20,452 nt of DNA from CAZNYG01 sp964577205 (GTDB taxonomy: Bacteria; Elusimicrobiota; Endomicrobiia; Endomicrobiales; CAIRNS01). Each line of letters begins with the position of its first letter. Position 1 is the first letter of the stretch. Shown piece after piece: positions 6,345 to 13,232 of this stretch. The notes under the pieces were generated by a model. The model was given only the letters and a program-made list of their open reading frames with translations, searched no databases and was not told where the DNA came from. The stretch spans positions 1 through 20,452 of the forward strand of contig CAZNYG010000037.1 of the NCBI GenBank assembly GCA_964577205.1. Direction: 5' to 3'. The position numbers and the translations under genes are program-made.

Positions 6345-6656
6345 ATGCTTACCATAAAGAAAAAAGACAAGGTCGTTGTTTTAACGGGCAAAGACAAGGG
6401 AAAACAGGGCGAAGTGCTCAAAGTGTATCCCGAGTCCAACCGTGCCGTCGTCGCCAAGGTCAATTTCGTAAAAAGGCACACTCGTCCGACCCAGACTGAG
6501 CCGGGCGGCATCCGTGAAAAAGAAGCGCCCCTCAGCCTTGCTAAACTGATGCTGGTGTGCCCGAAATGCAGTCAGCCGTCGCGGCCGAAATTCGATGTTC
6601 TTTCAGATGGAAAGAAGATCAGGGTTTGCCGGCGCTGCGGCGAGATGATCGTTTGA
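6345..6656 (+). CDS. rplX: 50S ribosomal protein L24 with C-terminal zinc ribbon
   Basis: This gene encodes uL24 (103 aa), an assembly initiator that binds the 23S rRNA 5' end and lies near the tunnel exit. The N-terminal KOW motif reads DKVVVLTGKDKGKQGEVLKV (residues 8-27). The middle has FVKRHTRPTQTEPGGIREKE. The C-terminus has Cys72, Cys75, Cys95 and Cys98 in a CPKC and CRRC pair, a probable zinc ribbon found in many but not all bacterial L24 proteins. GAGGA at 6332-6336 lies 8 nt before the ATG. Its leader holds two hairpins, and its TGA stop opens the second CCCGCG palindrome element. Confidence 0.97.
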   Translation: MLTIKKKDKVVVLTGKDKGKQGEVLKVYPESNRAVVAKVNFVKRHTRPTQTEPGGIREKEAPLSLAKLMLVCPKCSQPSRPKFDVLSDGKKIRVCRRCGEMIV

Positions 6657-6698
6657 TCCCGCGACGCGGGATGCCGCGTCATTGCGAGCCTTCGGCTC
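6654..6698 (+). repeat. CCCGCG palindrome element, copy B (rplX stop)
   Basis: ATCCCGCG (6656-6663) and CGCGGGAT (6665-6672) form a near-perfect palindrome with a single central base. The first A is the last base of the rplX stop codon. A second arm, GAGCC/GGCTC (6686-6690/6694-6698), follows the string CGTCATTGCGAG. That string resembles a class of GTCATTGCGAG intergenic repeats seen in several unrelated bacteria; this likeness is from memory, not a search. Copy A at 4806 has the same layout. Confidence 0.6.
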
Positions 6699-6740
6699 CG
6701 GCTTGAAGGGATCCATCTTACATAAGGAAAATTTACGCAC

Positions 6741-7295
6741 ATGAAAGAGTACATTCCCCGTCTCAAAGAAGCGTATGATAAGACCATCGTTCCCGAACTG
6801 ATGAAAAAGTTCAATCTGGCCAACATCCATCAGGCGCCGCGGCTGGAAAAGATCGTCGTCAATATCGGCCTGACCGAAGCGAAAGACAACATTAAGGTCC
6901 TTGATATTGCCGCCGCTGAACTGTCCTCGATAACCGGGCAGAAGCCGAGAGTGTGCCGCGCGAAGAAGTCGATCTCAAACTTCAAGCTGCGCCAGGGAAT
7001 GCCGATCGGCATTAAAGTAACCCTGCGCAAAGCCCGCATGTATGAATTCTTTGACCGTCTGGTGAACGTCGCGATACCCCGCATCAGGGATTTTCGCGGG
7101 ATAGAGCCCAACGCTTTCGACGGCCAGGGCAATTTCAATCTCGGCCTGAACGAACAATATATTTTTCCGGAGATCAATGTCGAAAAATCCGATAAGGCGC
7201 GCGGCATGAACATTACGATCGTGACGAACACCACGGACGACGATCAGGCACGCGAATTCCTCAGCATGATGGGGATGCCTTTCAAGAAACGTTAA
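6741..7295 (+). CDS. rplE: 50S ribosomal protein L5
   Basis: This gene encodes uL5 (184 aa), part of the central protuberance, contacting 5S rRNA and P-site tRNA. Signatures include APRLEKIVVNIGLTEAKDN, TGQKPRVCRAKKSISNFKLR, GMPIGIKVTLRKARMYEFFD and LNEQYIFPEINVEKSDKARG. The length is near the normal 180 aa. AAGGA at 6724-6728 is the nearest ribosome binding site, 12 nt away and thus rather distant. It lies between rplX and the zinc-type S14 gene, which begins 24 nt later. In E. coli S8 binds within this gene's mRNA start; I did not find a convincing match to that site. Confidence 0.98.
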   Translation: MKEYIPRLKEAYDKTIVPELMKKFNLANIHQAPRLEKIVVNIGLTEAKDNIKVLDIAAAELSSITGQKPRVCRAKKSISNFKLRQGMPIGIKVTLRKARMYEFFDRLVNVAIPRIRDFRGIEPNAFDGQGNFNLGLNEQYIFPEINVEKSDKARGMNITIVTNTTDDDQAREFLSMMGMPFKKR

Positions 7296-7319
7296 GGAAT
7301 AATAGAGGAGAACTGATAC

Positions 7320-7505
7320 ATGTCTACCACAGCCGCAATGGCCAAAACGCGCAAACCGCAGAAGTTCGCGACCCGTTTTCATAACAGATGCCGTCTCTGC
7401 GGACGGCCCCGGGCGTTTTACCGCGATTTCGGGATATGCCGTATATGTTTGCGCAGGCTGGCCCGCAACGGAGAGATCCCGGGCGTCACGAAGTCGAGCT
7501 GGTAA
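7320..7505 (+). CDS. rpsZ: 30S ribosomal protein S14, zinc-binding type Z
   Basis: This gene encodes the short zinc-dependent form of uS14 (61 aa). Cys24, Cys27, Cys40 and Cys43 form the two CxxC pairs (CRLC and CRIC). The C-terminal LRRLARNGEIPGVTKSSW is the conserved S14 end. Seven extra residues precede the usual MAKTRKPQ start. I keep the ATG at 7320 because GAGGAG lies about 9 nt upstream, while the internal ATG at 7338 has no ribosome binding site. The short form needs zinc, so a zinc-independent paralogue could exist elsewhere, which this window cannot show. Confidence 0.96.
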   Translation: MSTTAAMAKTRKPQKFATRFHNRCRLCGRPRAFYRDFGICRICLRRLARNGEIPGVTKSSW

Positions 7506-7510
7506 AGAGT

Positions 7511-7563
7511 TCCCGGTACGGAAGTGAAGAACCCGGGATACACCGATGCCGTGCCCGGTTTTT
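7511..7563 (+). terminator. Possible attenuator: competing hairpins plus T-run before rpsH
   Basis: TCCCGG (7511-7516) can pair with CCGGGA (7533-7538). Alternatively, AACC plus GGG (7530-7537, one C bulged) can pair with CCCGGTT (7554-7560), followed by TTTTT (7559-7563). The two folds share 7533-7537 and exclude each other, the layout of an antiterminator and terminator. The second stem is short with a 16-nt loop, so it would be a weak terminator. Location between rpsZ and rpsH suggests tuning of downstream expression. No experimental support is visible. Confidence 0.35.
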
Positions 7564-7602
7564 ATCATCCGCGCCATAATTGAACAGGTGAGAGGTTACT
7601 GA

Positions 7603-7998
7603 ATGATTACTGATCCCATAGCCGATATGCTTACACGCATACGGAACGCCAACGCGAAGCTGCTGGAAAAAGTCGATATCCCCTCTTCAAAACTGAAGAT
7701 CGAGATAGCGCGCATACTGAAGGAAGAAGGGTATGTAGCCAACTATAAGAACATCGAAGACCACAAGCAGGGCATCCTTCGCGTGTACCTCAAGTATACA
7801 CCGGAAGGCAAACAGGTGCTGCAGGGCATCCGCCGCGTTTCGCGGCCCGGCCTTCGCATTTACCGCGGATATGACGGCCTCCCGAAGATCAAAGGCGGCA
7901 TGGGTTCATCGATAGTGTCCACGCCGCAGGGGATGATGTCCGGACGCAAAGCGCGGCAGAGCAAAGTCGGCGGTGAGATCATCGCCTACATGTGGTAA
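7603..7998 (+). CDS. rpsH: 30S ribosomal protein S8
   Basis: This gene encodes uS8 (131 aa), a central-domain 16S rRNA binder and, in E. coli, the translational repressor of the spc operon. It begins MITDPIADMLTRIRNANAKL and has VDIPSSKLKIEIARILKEEG near residues 23-42. The C-terminal part has RRVSRPGLRIYRGYDGLPKI and then GRKARQSKVGGEIIAYMW, close to the usual ending. GAGG at 7592-7595 lies 7 nt before the ATG. The 97-nt spacer before it has competing hairpins and a T-run that could form an attenuator. Confidence 0.97.
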   Translation: MITDPIADMLTRIRNANAKLLEKVDIPSSKLKIEIARILKEEGYVANYKNIEDHKQGILRVYLKYTPEGKQVLQGIRRVSRPGLRIYRGYDGLPKIKGGMGSSIVSTPQGMMSGRKARQSKVGGEIIAYMW

Positions 7999-8037
7999 CA
8001 GCGTAGAATATCAATAACACATAATCGAGGATCAATC

Positions 8038-8604
8038 ATGAGTCGTCTTGGCAAAAAGCCGCTGCCTGTTCCTGAGAAGGTCAAAGTCGAATTCAAAAAC
8101 CATGTCGTGGAAATAGCCGGTCCCCTGGGAAAGATAGCGCAGCCCGTTGACCCCCGGTTGAACGTCAAAGTGGACGCGAAAAGCGTTCTTGTGGAAGCGC
8201 TGGGCGAGACACGGGAGCATAACATGCTGCACGGGTTGACCCGCGGGCTGATCAAGAACGCGCTTGAAGGCGTCACTGCCGGTTTCAAAAAAGACCTCGA
8301 AGTTCAGGGCCTTGGTTATAAGGCTGCGCTTGAAGGAAAAAATCTTAACTTGAGCCTCGGTTTTTCGCATCCGGTAAGTTTCCCGGTCCCTGAAGGCATC
8401 AAGATCACGGTGGATAAACAGACGCTGATATCGATCTCAGGCGTCAACAAGGAAAAAGTCGGCGAAATAGCGGCGCGTATCCACGCGTTGCGGCCGCCGG
8501 AACCCTATAAAGGCACCGGGGTGCGTTACGTGGGCGAGCATATTATCCGCAAGGTCGGCAAGACGGCCGCGGGAGCCTCGGGCGGCGGAGCCGGCAAGAA
8601 ATAA
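8038..8604 (+). CDS. rplF: 50S ribosomal protein L6
   Basis: This gene encodes uL6 (188 aa), located near the GTPase-associated centre at the base of the L7/L12 stalk. It begins MSRLGKKPLPVPEKVKVEF, and the two-fold internal repeat of the family can be followed. The second half has VQGLGYKAALEGKNLNLSLG, GFSHPVSFPVPEGIKITV and then RPPEPYKGTGVRYVGEHIIR, the signature L6 end. A short Gly/Ala-rich tail follows. GAGGA at 8027-8031 lies 6 nt before the ATG. Confidence 0.97.
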   Translation: MSRLGKKPLPVPEKVKVEFKNHVVEIAGPLGKIAQPVDPRLNVKVDAKSVLVEALGETREHNMLHGLTRGLIKNALEGVTAGFKKDLEVQGLGYKAALEGKNLNLSLGFSHPVSFPVPEGIKITVDKQTLISISGVNKEKVGEIAARIHALRPPEPYKGTGVRYVGEHIIRKVGKTAAGASGGGAGKK

Positions 8605-8643
8605 GCGTATTATGAAAAACGGACATAATGGCGAGGATAAGTG

Positions 8644-9003
8644 ATGAAAGATTCGCGTGAGACATTTGCATTTCGCAGGGCAAGAGTTAAAACTAAAATC
8701 GCGGGGACCGGCGAACGGCCGCGTTTGAGCGTGTATCGCGGCCACAAGCATATTTACGCCCAGTTGATCGATGACGAGAAGGGCTGCACCATCGTCGCGG
8801 CCTCTACTCTTTCCGCCGAGCTGAAAGGAAAATTCAAAGTAACCGACACGATCCCGGCCGCGCAGTCCGTCGGCGAGGCGATCGGGCGCAAAGCGGTGGG
8901 AAAAGGGATCAAAAAGATTGTATTCGATCGCGGCGGGTATATGTACACCGGAAGAATCAAAGCACTGGCGGACGCGGCGCGTAAAGCCGGGCTGGAATTC
9001 TAA
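8644..9003 (+). CDS. rplR: 50S ribosomal protein L18
   Basis: This gene encodes uL18 (119 aa), a 5S rRNA-binding protein of the central protuberance. Conserved stretches are AGTGERPRLSVYRGHKHIYA near residues 21-40, LIDDEKGCTIVAASTLSAEL, and the C-terminal FDRGGYMYTGRIKALADAAR followed by KAGLEF. A GTG at 8641 directly precedes the ATG at 8644. GAGG at 8633-8636 gives 7-nt spacing to the ATG but only 4 to the GTG, so I use the ATG. It lies between rplF and rpsE, as expected. Confidence 0.97.
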   Translation: MKDSRETFAFRRARVKTKIAGTGERPRLSVYRGHKHIYAQLIDDEKGCTIVAASTLSAELKGKFKVTDTIPAAQSVGEAIGRKAVGKGIKKIVFDRGGYMYTGRIKALADAARKAGLEF

Positions 9004-9023
9004 ATAAGCGTGGGAGGCCTCAG

Positions 9024-9524
9024 TTGGCAGAAGAATTCAGATCGAAATCAGAAAGCTCATTAAAAGAAATAGTCGTATCCATAAATCGCGTGGCCAAGGT
9101 CGTCAAGGGCGGTAAGCGCTTTTCGTTCAACGCGCTGGTCGTCGTGGGCGATGAACGCGGGCACGTTGGATGCGGACTGGGTAAAGCGAACGAAGTGCAG
9201 GCGGCCATTCAGAAGGGCAACGCGAAAGCGCAGAAACAGCTCATGTCCTTCCCTCTGATCGGCACGACCATCCCCCATGAAGTGACCGGGGTATCGGGCG
9301 CGGGACGGGTCCTTTTGAAGCCCGCGGCTCCGGGGACCGGCGTGATCGCCGGCGGCGCGGTGCGCGCCGTGCTTGAGGCGGCCGGTATCAGGGATATCCT
9401 GACGAAATCACTGCGCTCTTCAAATCCCTTTAATGTCGTCTATGCCACGCTGGAAGCGCTCAAACAGCTGCGCACCAAAGAAGAAGTCGCGAAACTACGA
9501 AATAAAGAGGTTACCGAATTATGA
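9024..9524 (+). CDS. rpsE: 30S ribosomal protein S5
   Basis: This gene encodes uS5 (166 aa), which forms part of the mRNA entry channel and influences decoding accuracy. It has the N-terminal double-stranded RNA-binding fold, with VVSINRVAKVVKGGKRFSFN, then ALVVVGDERGHVGCGLGKAN. The C-terminal half contains VLLKPAAPGTGVIAGGAVRA and AAGIRDILTKSLRSSNPFNV. The start codon is TTG at 9024, supported by GGGAGG at 9012-9017 with 6-nt spacing. Its stop overlaps the rplO start by 4 nt (ATGA). In many bacteria rpmD (L30) lies between these two genes; here no space exists for it. Confidence 0.97.
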   Translation: MAEEFRSKSESSLKEIVVSINRVAKVVKGGKRFSFNALVVVGDERGHVGCGLGKANEVQAAIQKGNAKAQKQLMSFPLIGTTIPHEVTGVSGAGRVLLKPAAPGTGVIAGGAVRAVLEAAGIRDILTKSLRSSNPFNVVYATLEALKQLRTKEEVAKLRNKEVTEL

Positions 9525-9970
9525 TAGGGTTGCATAATCTGAAGCCGGCCCCGGGGTCACGCCACCGTAAGAAGATCGTCGGCCGCGGCGAAGGTTCCGG
9601 TCATGGCGGACAGGCCACGCGCGGAGGAAAAGGGCAGACAGCCCGTTCCGGCGACGGGAAGATGACGGGTTTTGAAGGCGGCCAGATGCCGCTGGTCCGC
9701 CGTATCCCCAAGCGCGGATTCACCAACAGGTTCCGTCTCGAATATGAAACGGTCAACGTCGAAAGGCTGAACGGCTCTTTTGATGCGGGCGCCGAGATAA
9801 CGCCGGACGCGCTCAAAGAGAAAAATCTTGTTAAAGACACGAGCCGTATTAAGATCCTCGGAGACGGGGAGATAAAGAAGGCTTTTACGGTCAAGGCGCA
9901 TGCTTTTTCGAAGTCTGCCTCTGAAAAGATCACCGCCTCGGGCGGGAAAGTGGAAGCGTTAAAAAAATAA
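9521..9970 (+). CDS. rplO: 50S ribosomal protein L15
   Basis: This gene encodes uL15 (149 aa), a late-assembly protein that reaches deep into the 23S rRNA core. It begins MIGLHNLKPAPGSRHRKKIV and has the Gly-rich extension GRGEGSGHGGQATRGGKGQT, followed by FEGGQMPLVRRIPKRGFTNR. The C-terminal globular part ends with AFTVKAHAFSKSASEKITA, matching the family. The ATG at 9521 overlaps the rpsE stop as ATGA, and AGAGG at 9506-9510 lies inside rpsE. secY begins 3 nt after its stop, so translation of rpsE, rplO and secY is probably coupled. Confidence 0.97.
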   Translation: MIGLHNLKPAPGSRHRKKIVGRGEGSGHGGQATRGGKGQTARSGDGKMTGFEGGQMPLVRRIPKRGFTNRFRLEYETVNVERLNGSFDAGAEITPDALKEKNLVKDTSRIKILGDGEIKKAFTVKAHAFSKSASEKITASGGKVEALKK

Positions 9971-9973
9971 CCT

Positions 9974-11302
9974 ATGCTTAAAACTTTTGCAGACGTTTTC
10001 AAGGTTCCGGAACTGAAAAAACGAGTATTGTTCACTCTCGGTATCATTGCGGTATATCGTCTCGGCGCCGCTATCCCCATCCCTGGGGTCAATGCCGCGG
10101 CGTTAAAATCGCTCTTCGACGCGCACAGCAATTCCATCCTCGGGTTCCTTGACATGTTCTCGGGCGGCGCGTTGAACCGGATGTCGATCTTTTCAATGGG
10201 AATCATGCCGTACATCAACGCTTCGATCATCATGAGCCTGATGCAGGGCGCCCATGTCATTCCATATCTCGACCGTCTGGCAAAAGAAGGGGAGCTTGGA
10301 CGCAAAAAGCTGAACCAGATAACGCGTTACGGAACTCTTATCCTCGGCGCGATCCAATCGTTCGGCCTTACAATGGCTATCAGCAGGATGCCGACCCCTT
10401 CAGGTATGCCCATAGTGGACAATCCTACCGCGGCATGGATAGCCATCACGGTCACCACTCTGATAACCGGAACGGTTTTCATCATGTGGCTTGGTGAACA
10501 GGTCACCGAACAGGGTATCGGCAACGGCATATCCCTGATAATTTTCGCGGGTATCGTCGACCGGTTCCCGTCGGCTGTGAGCAATGTCATCAGGCTGGTG
10601 CGGTCCGAAGAACTTTCCGTGATCGTCGCCATTGCGCTTACGTCTATCGTTCTGCTCGTTACGCTCCTCGTCGTCTGGGTGGAAACGGCGCAGCGCCGGA
10701 TCCCCGTCCAGTACGCGAAACGGATGGTCGGACGGAAAATGTACGGCGGTTCAAGCACTTTTCTCCCGTTGAAAGTCGACCAGTCCGGGGTTATCGCGGT
10801 AATTTTCGCTGTATCCATCCTTTCCGCGCCTCTTACTGTTACGCAGTTTTTCCCGCAGTCCGCATGGGCTAAATTGCTTAATTCCTGGTTCAACAGCGGT
10901 TCCCTGGCATATAATCTCATCTATGCCGCGCTGGTCATTTTTTTCTGCTACTTCTATAACTCCGTGGCATTCAACCCCAAGGAACTGGCGGAGAATATGA
11001 AGAAATCGGGCGGTTTTATTTCGGGTATCCGCCCGGGGGAACCGACCGCGCAGTATATACAGAAGATCCTTGAAAGGATCACCTTGGGAGGCGCTCTCTT
11101 TGTCGCCGCCCTTGCCGTATTGCCCGACTATATGCGGAGCCTGATGAACGCTCCTTTCTTTTTTGGCGGCACATCGCTTCTGATCGTTGTCGGCGTTTCT
11201 CTTGATACGATCGGCCAGATCGAATCCCATCTGATCATGCGTCATTACGAAGGGTTCATGAAGGACGGACGCATTAAAGGGCGTTGGTTCAACATTAAAT
11301 AG
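9974..11302 (+). CDS. secY: Protein translocase subunit SecY
   Basis: This gene encodes the pore subunit of the SecYEG translocon (442 aa) in the inner membrane. Family landmarks include RVLFTLGIIAVYRLGAAIPI near the first transmembrane segment, FSMGIMPYINASIIMSLMQG in the second, WLGEQVTEQGIGNGISLIIF before the fifth and RRIPVQYAKRMVGRKMYGG in a cytosolic loop. The late region has GFISGIRPGEPTAQYIQKIL, and the C-terminus has RHYEGFMKDGRIKGRW. Hydrophobic stretches fit the usual ten-helix topology, and the length is normal. It starts 3 nt after rplO with a weak ribosome binding site, which suggests translational coupling. Confidence 0.98.
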   Translation: MLKTFADVFKVPELKKRVLFTLGIIAVYRLGAAIPIPGVNAAALKSLFDAHSNSILGFLDMFSGGALNRMSIFSMGIMPYINASIIMSLMQGAHVIPYLDRLAKEGELGRKKLNQITRYGTLILGAIQSFGLTMAISRMPTPSGMPIVDNPTAAWIAITVTTLITGTVFIMWLGEQVTEQGIGNGISLIIFAGIVDRFPSAVSNVIRLVRSEELSVIVAIALTSIVLLVTLLVVWVETAQRRIPVQYAKRMVGRKMYGGSSTFLPLKVDQSGVIAVIFAVSILSAPLTVTQFFPQSAWAKLLNSWFNSGSLAYNLIYAALVIFFCYFYNSVAFNPKELAENMKKSGGFISGIRPGEPTAQYIQKILERITLGGALFVAALAVLPDYMRSLMNAPFFFGGTSLLIVVGVSLDTIGQIESHLIMRHYEGFMKDGRIKGRWFNIK

Positions 11303-11332
11303 CAGGGGTATACCGGTTGTGCCCTCTGCCGT

Positions 11333-11383
11333 GCCGTATCCCGCCACAGTGCTCTGTCGGGTGGGCTGCGGAACGGCGTTTTT
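11333..11383 (+). terminator. Probable intrinsic terminator between secY and adk
   Basis: The stem is GCCGT (11333-11337) with ACGGC (11373-11377), CCCGCC (11340-11345) with GGTGGG (11360-11365, one G-T), and ACAG (11346-11349) with CTGT (11354-11357) around loop TGCT. It is bulged but GC-rich. A run of five T (11379-11383) follows one base after the stem. It lies 31-81 nt after the secY stop and would mark the end of the spc block, probably leaky because adk and map lie close downstream. Confidence 0.45.
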
Positions 11384-11438
11384 CAGTTTTATTCAACATC
11401 TCCGGCTTCCAATTTGAGATGAAAAAAGGTATAATAAT

Positions 11439-12086
11439 ATGAATCTGATATTGGTTGGGCCTCCGGGGGCCGGTAAAGGCACCCAGGCTAAAATGATCTG
11501 CGTGAAGTACGGCCTCGCGCACATTTCGACCGGTGATATGTTCAGAGAGACAGCCGCGAGCGGTTCCGCGCTGGGGAAGACCCTGCAGGGATACATGTCC
11601 CAGGGCAAACTCGTTCCCGACGATGTTGTCATACAGGTCGTCAGGGAGCGCCTTGCAAAATCAGACTGCGCTAATGGGTTCCTTCTCGATGGTTTTCCCC
11701 GCACCGTTCCCCAGGCTGTCGCCCTGGACGCGATGCTGAAAGAGACGGGGAAGAGTATCGGCCGCGTACCCTGTCTTGTCGTCGAAGATGAAGTCATTGT
11801 CCGTCGTCTTTCGAGCCGGCGGGTATGCCCTTCATGCGGCGGCAGCTTCAATCTGATCTCACAGCCCCCGAGAACGGAAAATGTATGCGATTTCTGCAAG
11901 GCGGGCCTTATTCTGCGAGGGGACGATAATCCCGAAACGATCCGTCAGCGCCTCAGGGTCTATCATGATCAGACCCATCCGCTTATAGAATATTATACCA
12001 GAGCCGGTATCCTGTGTACGGTGGAAGGATCACGGGCGGTAGAAGAGGTTTTTAAAGATATTCGTGAATGTATCGAAGGAAAGTGA
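11439..12086 (+). CDS. adk: Adenylate kinase, zinc-binding lid form
   Basis: This cytosolic enzyme (215 aa) interconverts ATP plus AMP and two ADP. The P-loop reads GPPGAGKGTQ (residues 7-16). STGDMFRETA and LLDGFPRTVPQA are the AMP-binding and core motifs. The lid domain carries Cys130, Cys133, Cys150 and Cys153, the four-cysteine zinc form, and is followed by GDDNPETIRQRLRVYHDQT. The length matches the long bacterial type. AAAGG near 11425-11429 is the ribosome binding site. It follows secY, as in many bacteria. The downstream map frame overlaps its 3' end if the GTG at 12064 is used. Confidence 0.98.
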   Translation: MNLILVGPPGAGKGTQAKMICVKYGLAHISTGDMFRETAASGSALGKTLQGYMSQGKLVPDDVVIQVVRERLAKSDCANGFLLDGFPRTVPQAVALDAMLKETGKSIGRVPCLVVEDEVIVRRLSSRRVCPSCGGSFNLISQPPRTENVCDFCKAGLILRGDDNPETIRQRLRVYHDQTHPLIEYYTRAGILCTVEGSRAVEEVFKDIRECIEGK

Positions 12087-12864
12087 CGAACCGCGTTTCA
12101 GGCAGGAACAGGCCACAATAGAATTGAAATCCGCTTCCGAGCTGGATCGGTTGAGAGTGTCCGGCCAGGCGACCGCGAAAGTACTGCAGACGCTTTCTCG
12201 GCATCTCAGGCCCGGCGTTACGACCAAAGAACTGGATACGATAGCTTTTGACACAATACGCTCTTTCGGCATGAAACCGGCTTTTCTCGGTTACCGTGGA
12301 TATCCGTCGACAGCATGCATATCGATCAATGAAGAGCTGGTGCATGGAATCCCCAGGAAGGATCGTGTAGTCCGGGAAGGCGACATCGTCAGCATCGATC
12401 TCGGTGTCATCTCGCAGGGTTTTTACGGTGACTGCGCGGCGACATTCCCTGCGGGTACCGTGCCTCAGCGAACGGCCCGGCTGCTTGAGATAACGGAACA
12501 GTCCCTGCGGTGCGCGATCGATCAGGTTAAACCGGGCAATCGCCTCGGCGATGTTTCCAGCGCTGTTCAGCGTTGCGCCGAAGAAGCCGGGTACGGCATC
12601 GTACGGGATTATGTAGGTCACGGTATCGGGCGCCAGATGCATGAAGATCCTCCGGTGCCGAATTTCGGAAAGCCGGGTACCGGCCCGAGATTACTGCCCG
12701 GCATGGTCATCGCCATCGAACCCATGGTCACCATGGGAGACTGGCGAGTACGCACGCTTGAGGACGGATGGACCGTCGTTACAGTTGACCGCTCTCTGTG
12801 CGCTCATTTCGAACATATGGTAGCCGTCACGGAAAACGGACATGAAGTGCTTACGCAATTATGA
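12064..12864 (+). CDS. map: Methionine aminopeptidase, type I
   Basis: This enzyme removes the initiator methionine from nascent proteins using a two-metal centre. All five metal ligands and the catalytic histidine can be seen, numbered from the codon at 12064: His94 (LVHGIP), Asp112 (SIDLGV), Asp123 (GDCAATF), His186 (GHGIGR), Glu219 (AIEPMV) and Glu250 (FEHMVAV). The coordinates give the longest open frame, starting with GTG inside adk. That GTG has no ribosome binding site and adds about 18 residues. Family members start just before IELKSASELDRLR, which here would need an ATA (12118) or TTG (12124). A start at 12118 gives 248 aa, a common length. The true start is therefore uncertain. Confidence 0.95.
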   Translation: MNVSKESDEPRFRQEQATIELKSASELDRLRVSGQATAKVLQTLSRHLRPGVTTKELDTIAFDTIRSFGMKPAFLGYRGYPSTACISINEELVHGIPRKDRVVREGDIVSIDLGVISQGFYGDCAATFPAGTVPQRTARLLEITEQSLRCAIDQVKPGNRLGDVSSAVQRCAEEAGYGIVRDYVGHGIGRQMHEDPPVPNFGKPGTGPRLLPGMVIAIEPMVTMGDWRVRTLEDGWTVVTVDRSLCAHFEHMVAVTENGHEVLTQL

Positions 12865-12965
12865 GCATTCAGCAGTCATCTGTCAGCCGTCAGCTTAACT
12901 ACGACAGCGACTGCCAATGCTTGTCTGATGTCTGAGCTGAATGCTGGCTGCTGATAGCTGATAGC
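12864..12965. repeat. TCAGC-type inverted repeats in the map-infA spacer
   Basis: The spacer contains repeated CAGC/TCAGC units on its left side and GCTGA/GATAGCTGAT units on its right. The two sides are inverted copies of each other: AGCATTCAGC (12864-12873) is the exact reverse complement of GCTGAATGCT (12936-12945). On the right, GCTGATA is tandemly repeated at 12950-12963. This looks like a degenerate palindromic intergenic element rather than a gene. It breaks the map-infA junction. Confidence 0.6.
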
Positions 12966-12982
12966 TCGTAAAGGAAGTCCTG

Positions 12983-13201
12983 ATGCCAAAAGAAGAGAAG
13001 ATCGTTATTGAAGGCAGGATACTTGAGTCCCTGCCCAATGCCATGTTCACCGTCCAGATCGAAGGCGGCCACAAGGTGCTGGCGCATATCTGCGGTAAAA
13101 TGCGGATGCATTACATAAAGATACTGCCGGGCGACAAAGTTAAACTGGAATTATCCCCGTACGACCTTACCCGCGGCAGGATAACGTACCGGGAAAAATA
13201 A
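12983..13201 (+). CDS. infA: Translation initiation factor IF-1
   Basis: IF-1 (72 aa) binds the ribosomal A site during initiation and assists IF-2 and IF-3. The protein is one S1-type OB fold: KEEKIVIEGRILESLPNAMF, then VQIEGGHKVLAHICGKMRMH and ILPGDKVKLELSPYDLTRGR with the end ITYREK. The length is exactly typical. An AAAGGA stretch lies 8-13 nt before the ATG. It precedes rpmJ and rpsM, an order common across bacteria, but is separated from map by a repeat-filled spacer. Confidence 0.98.
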   Translation: MPKEEKIVIEGRILESLPNAMFTVQIEGGHKVLAHICGKMRMHYIKILPGDKVKLELSPYDLTRGRITYREK

Positions 13202-13232
13202 TACGCAAACCGATGACTGAGGAGTTCTCACA

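Noticed and set aside
7388..7579. Small + strand frame running past rpsZ
   Set aside because: Most of it overlaps rpsZ in another frame and the rest covers the hairpin region. There is no family resemblance.
11430..11435. TATAAT box just before adk
   Set aside because: It would start transcription inside the adk coding region and lacks a good -35 box at 16-18 nt. It overlaps the spacer between the ribosome binding site and the start codon.
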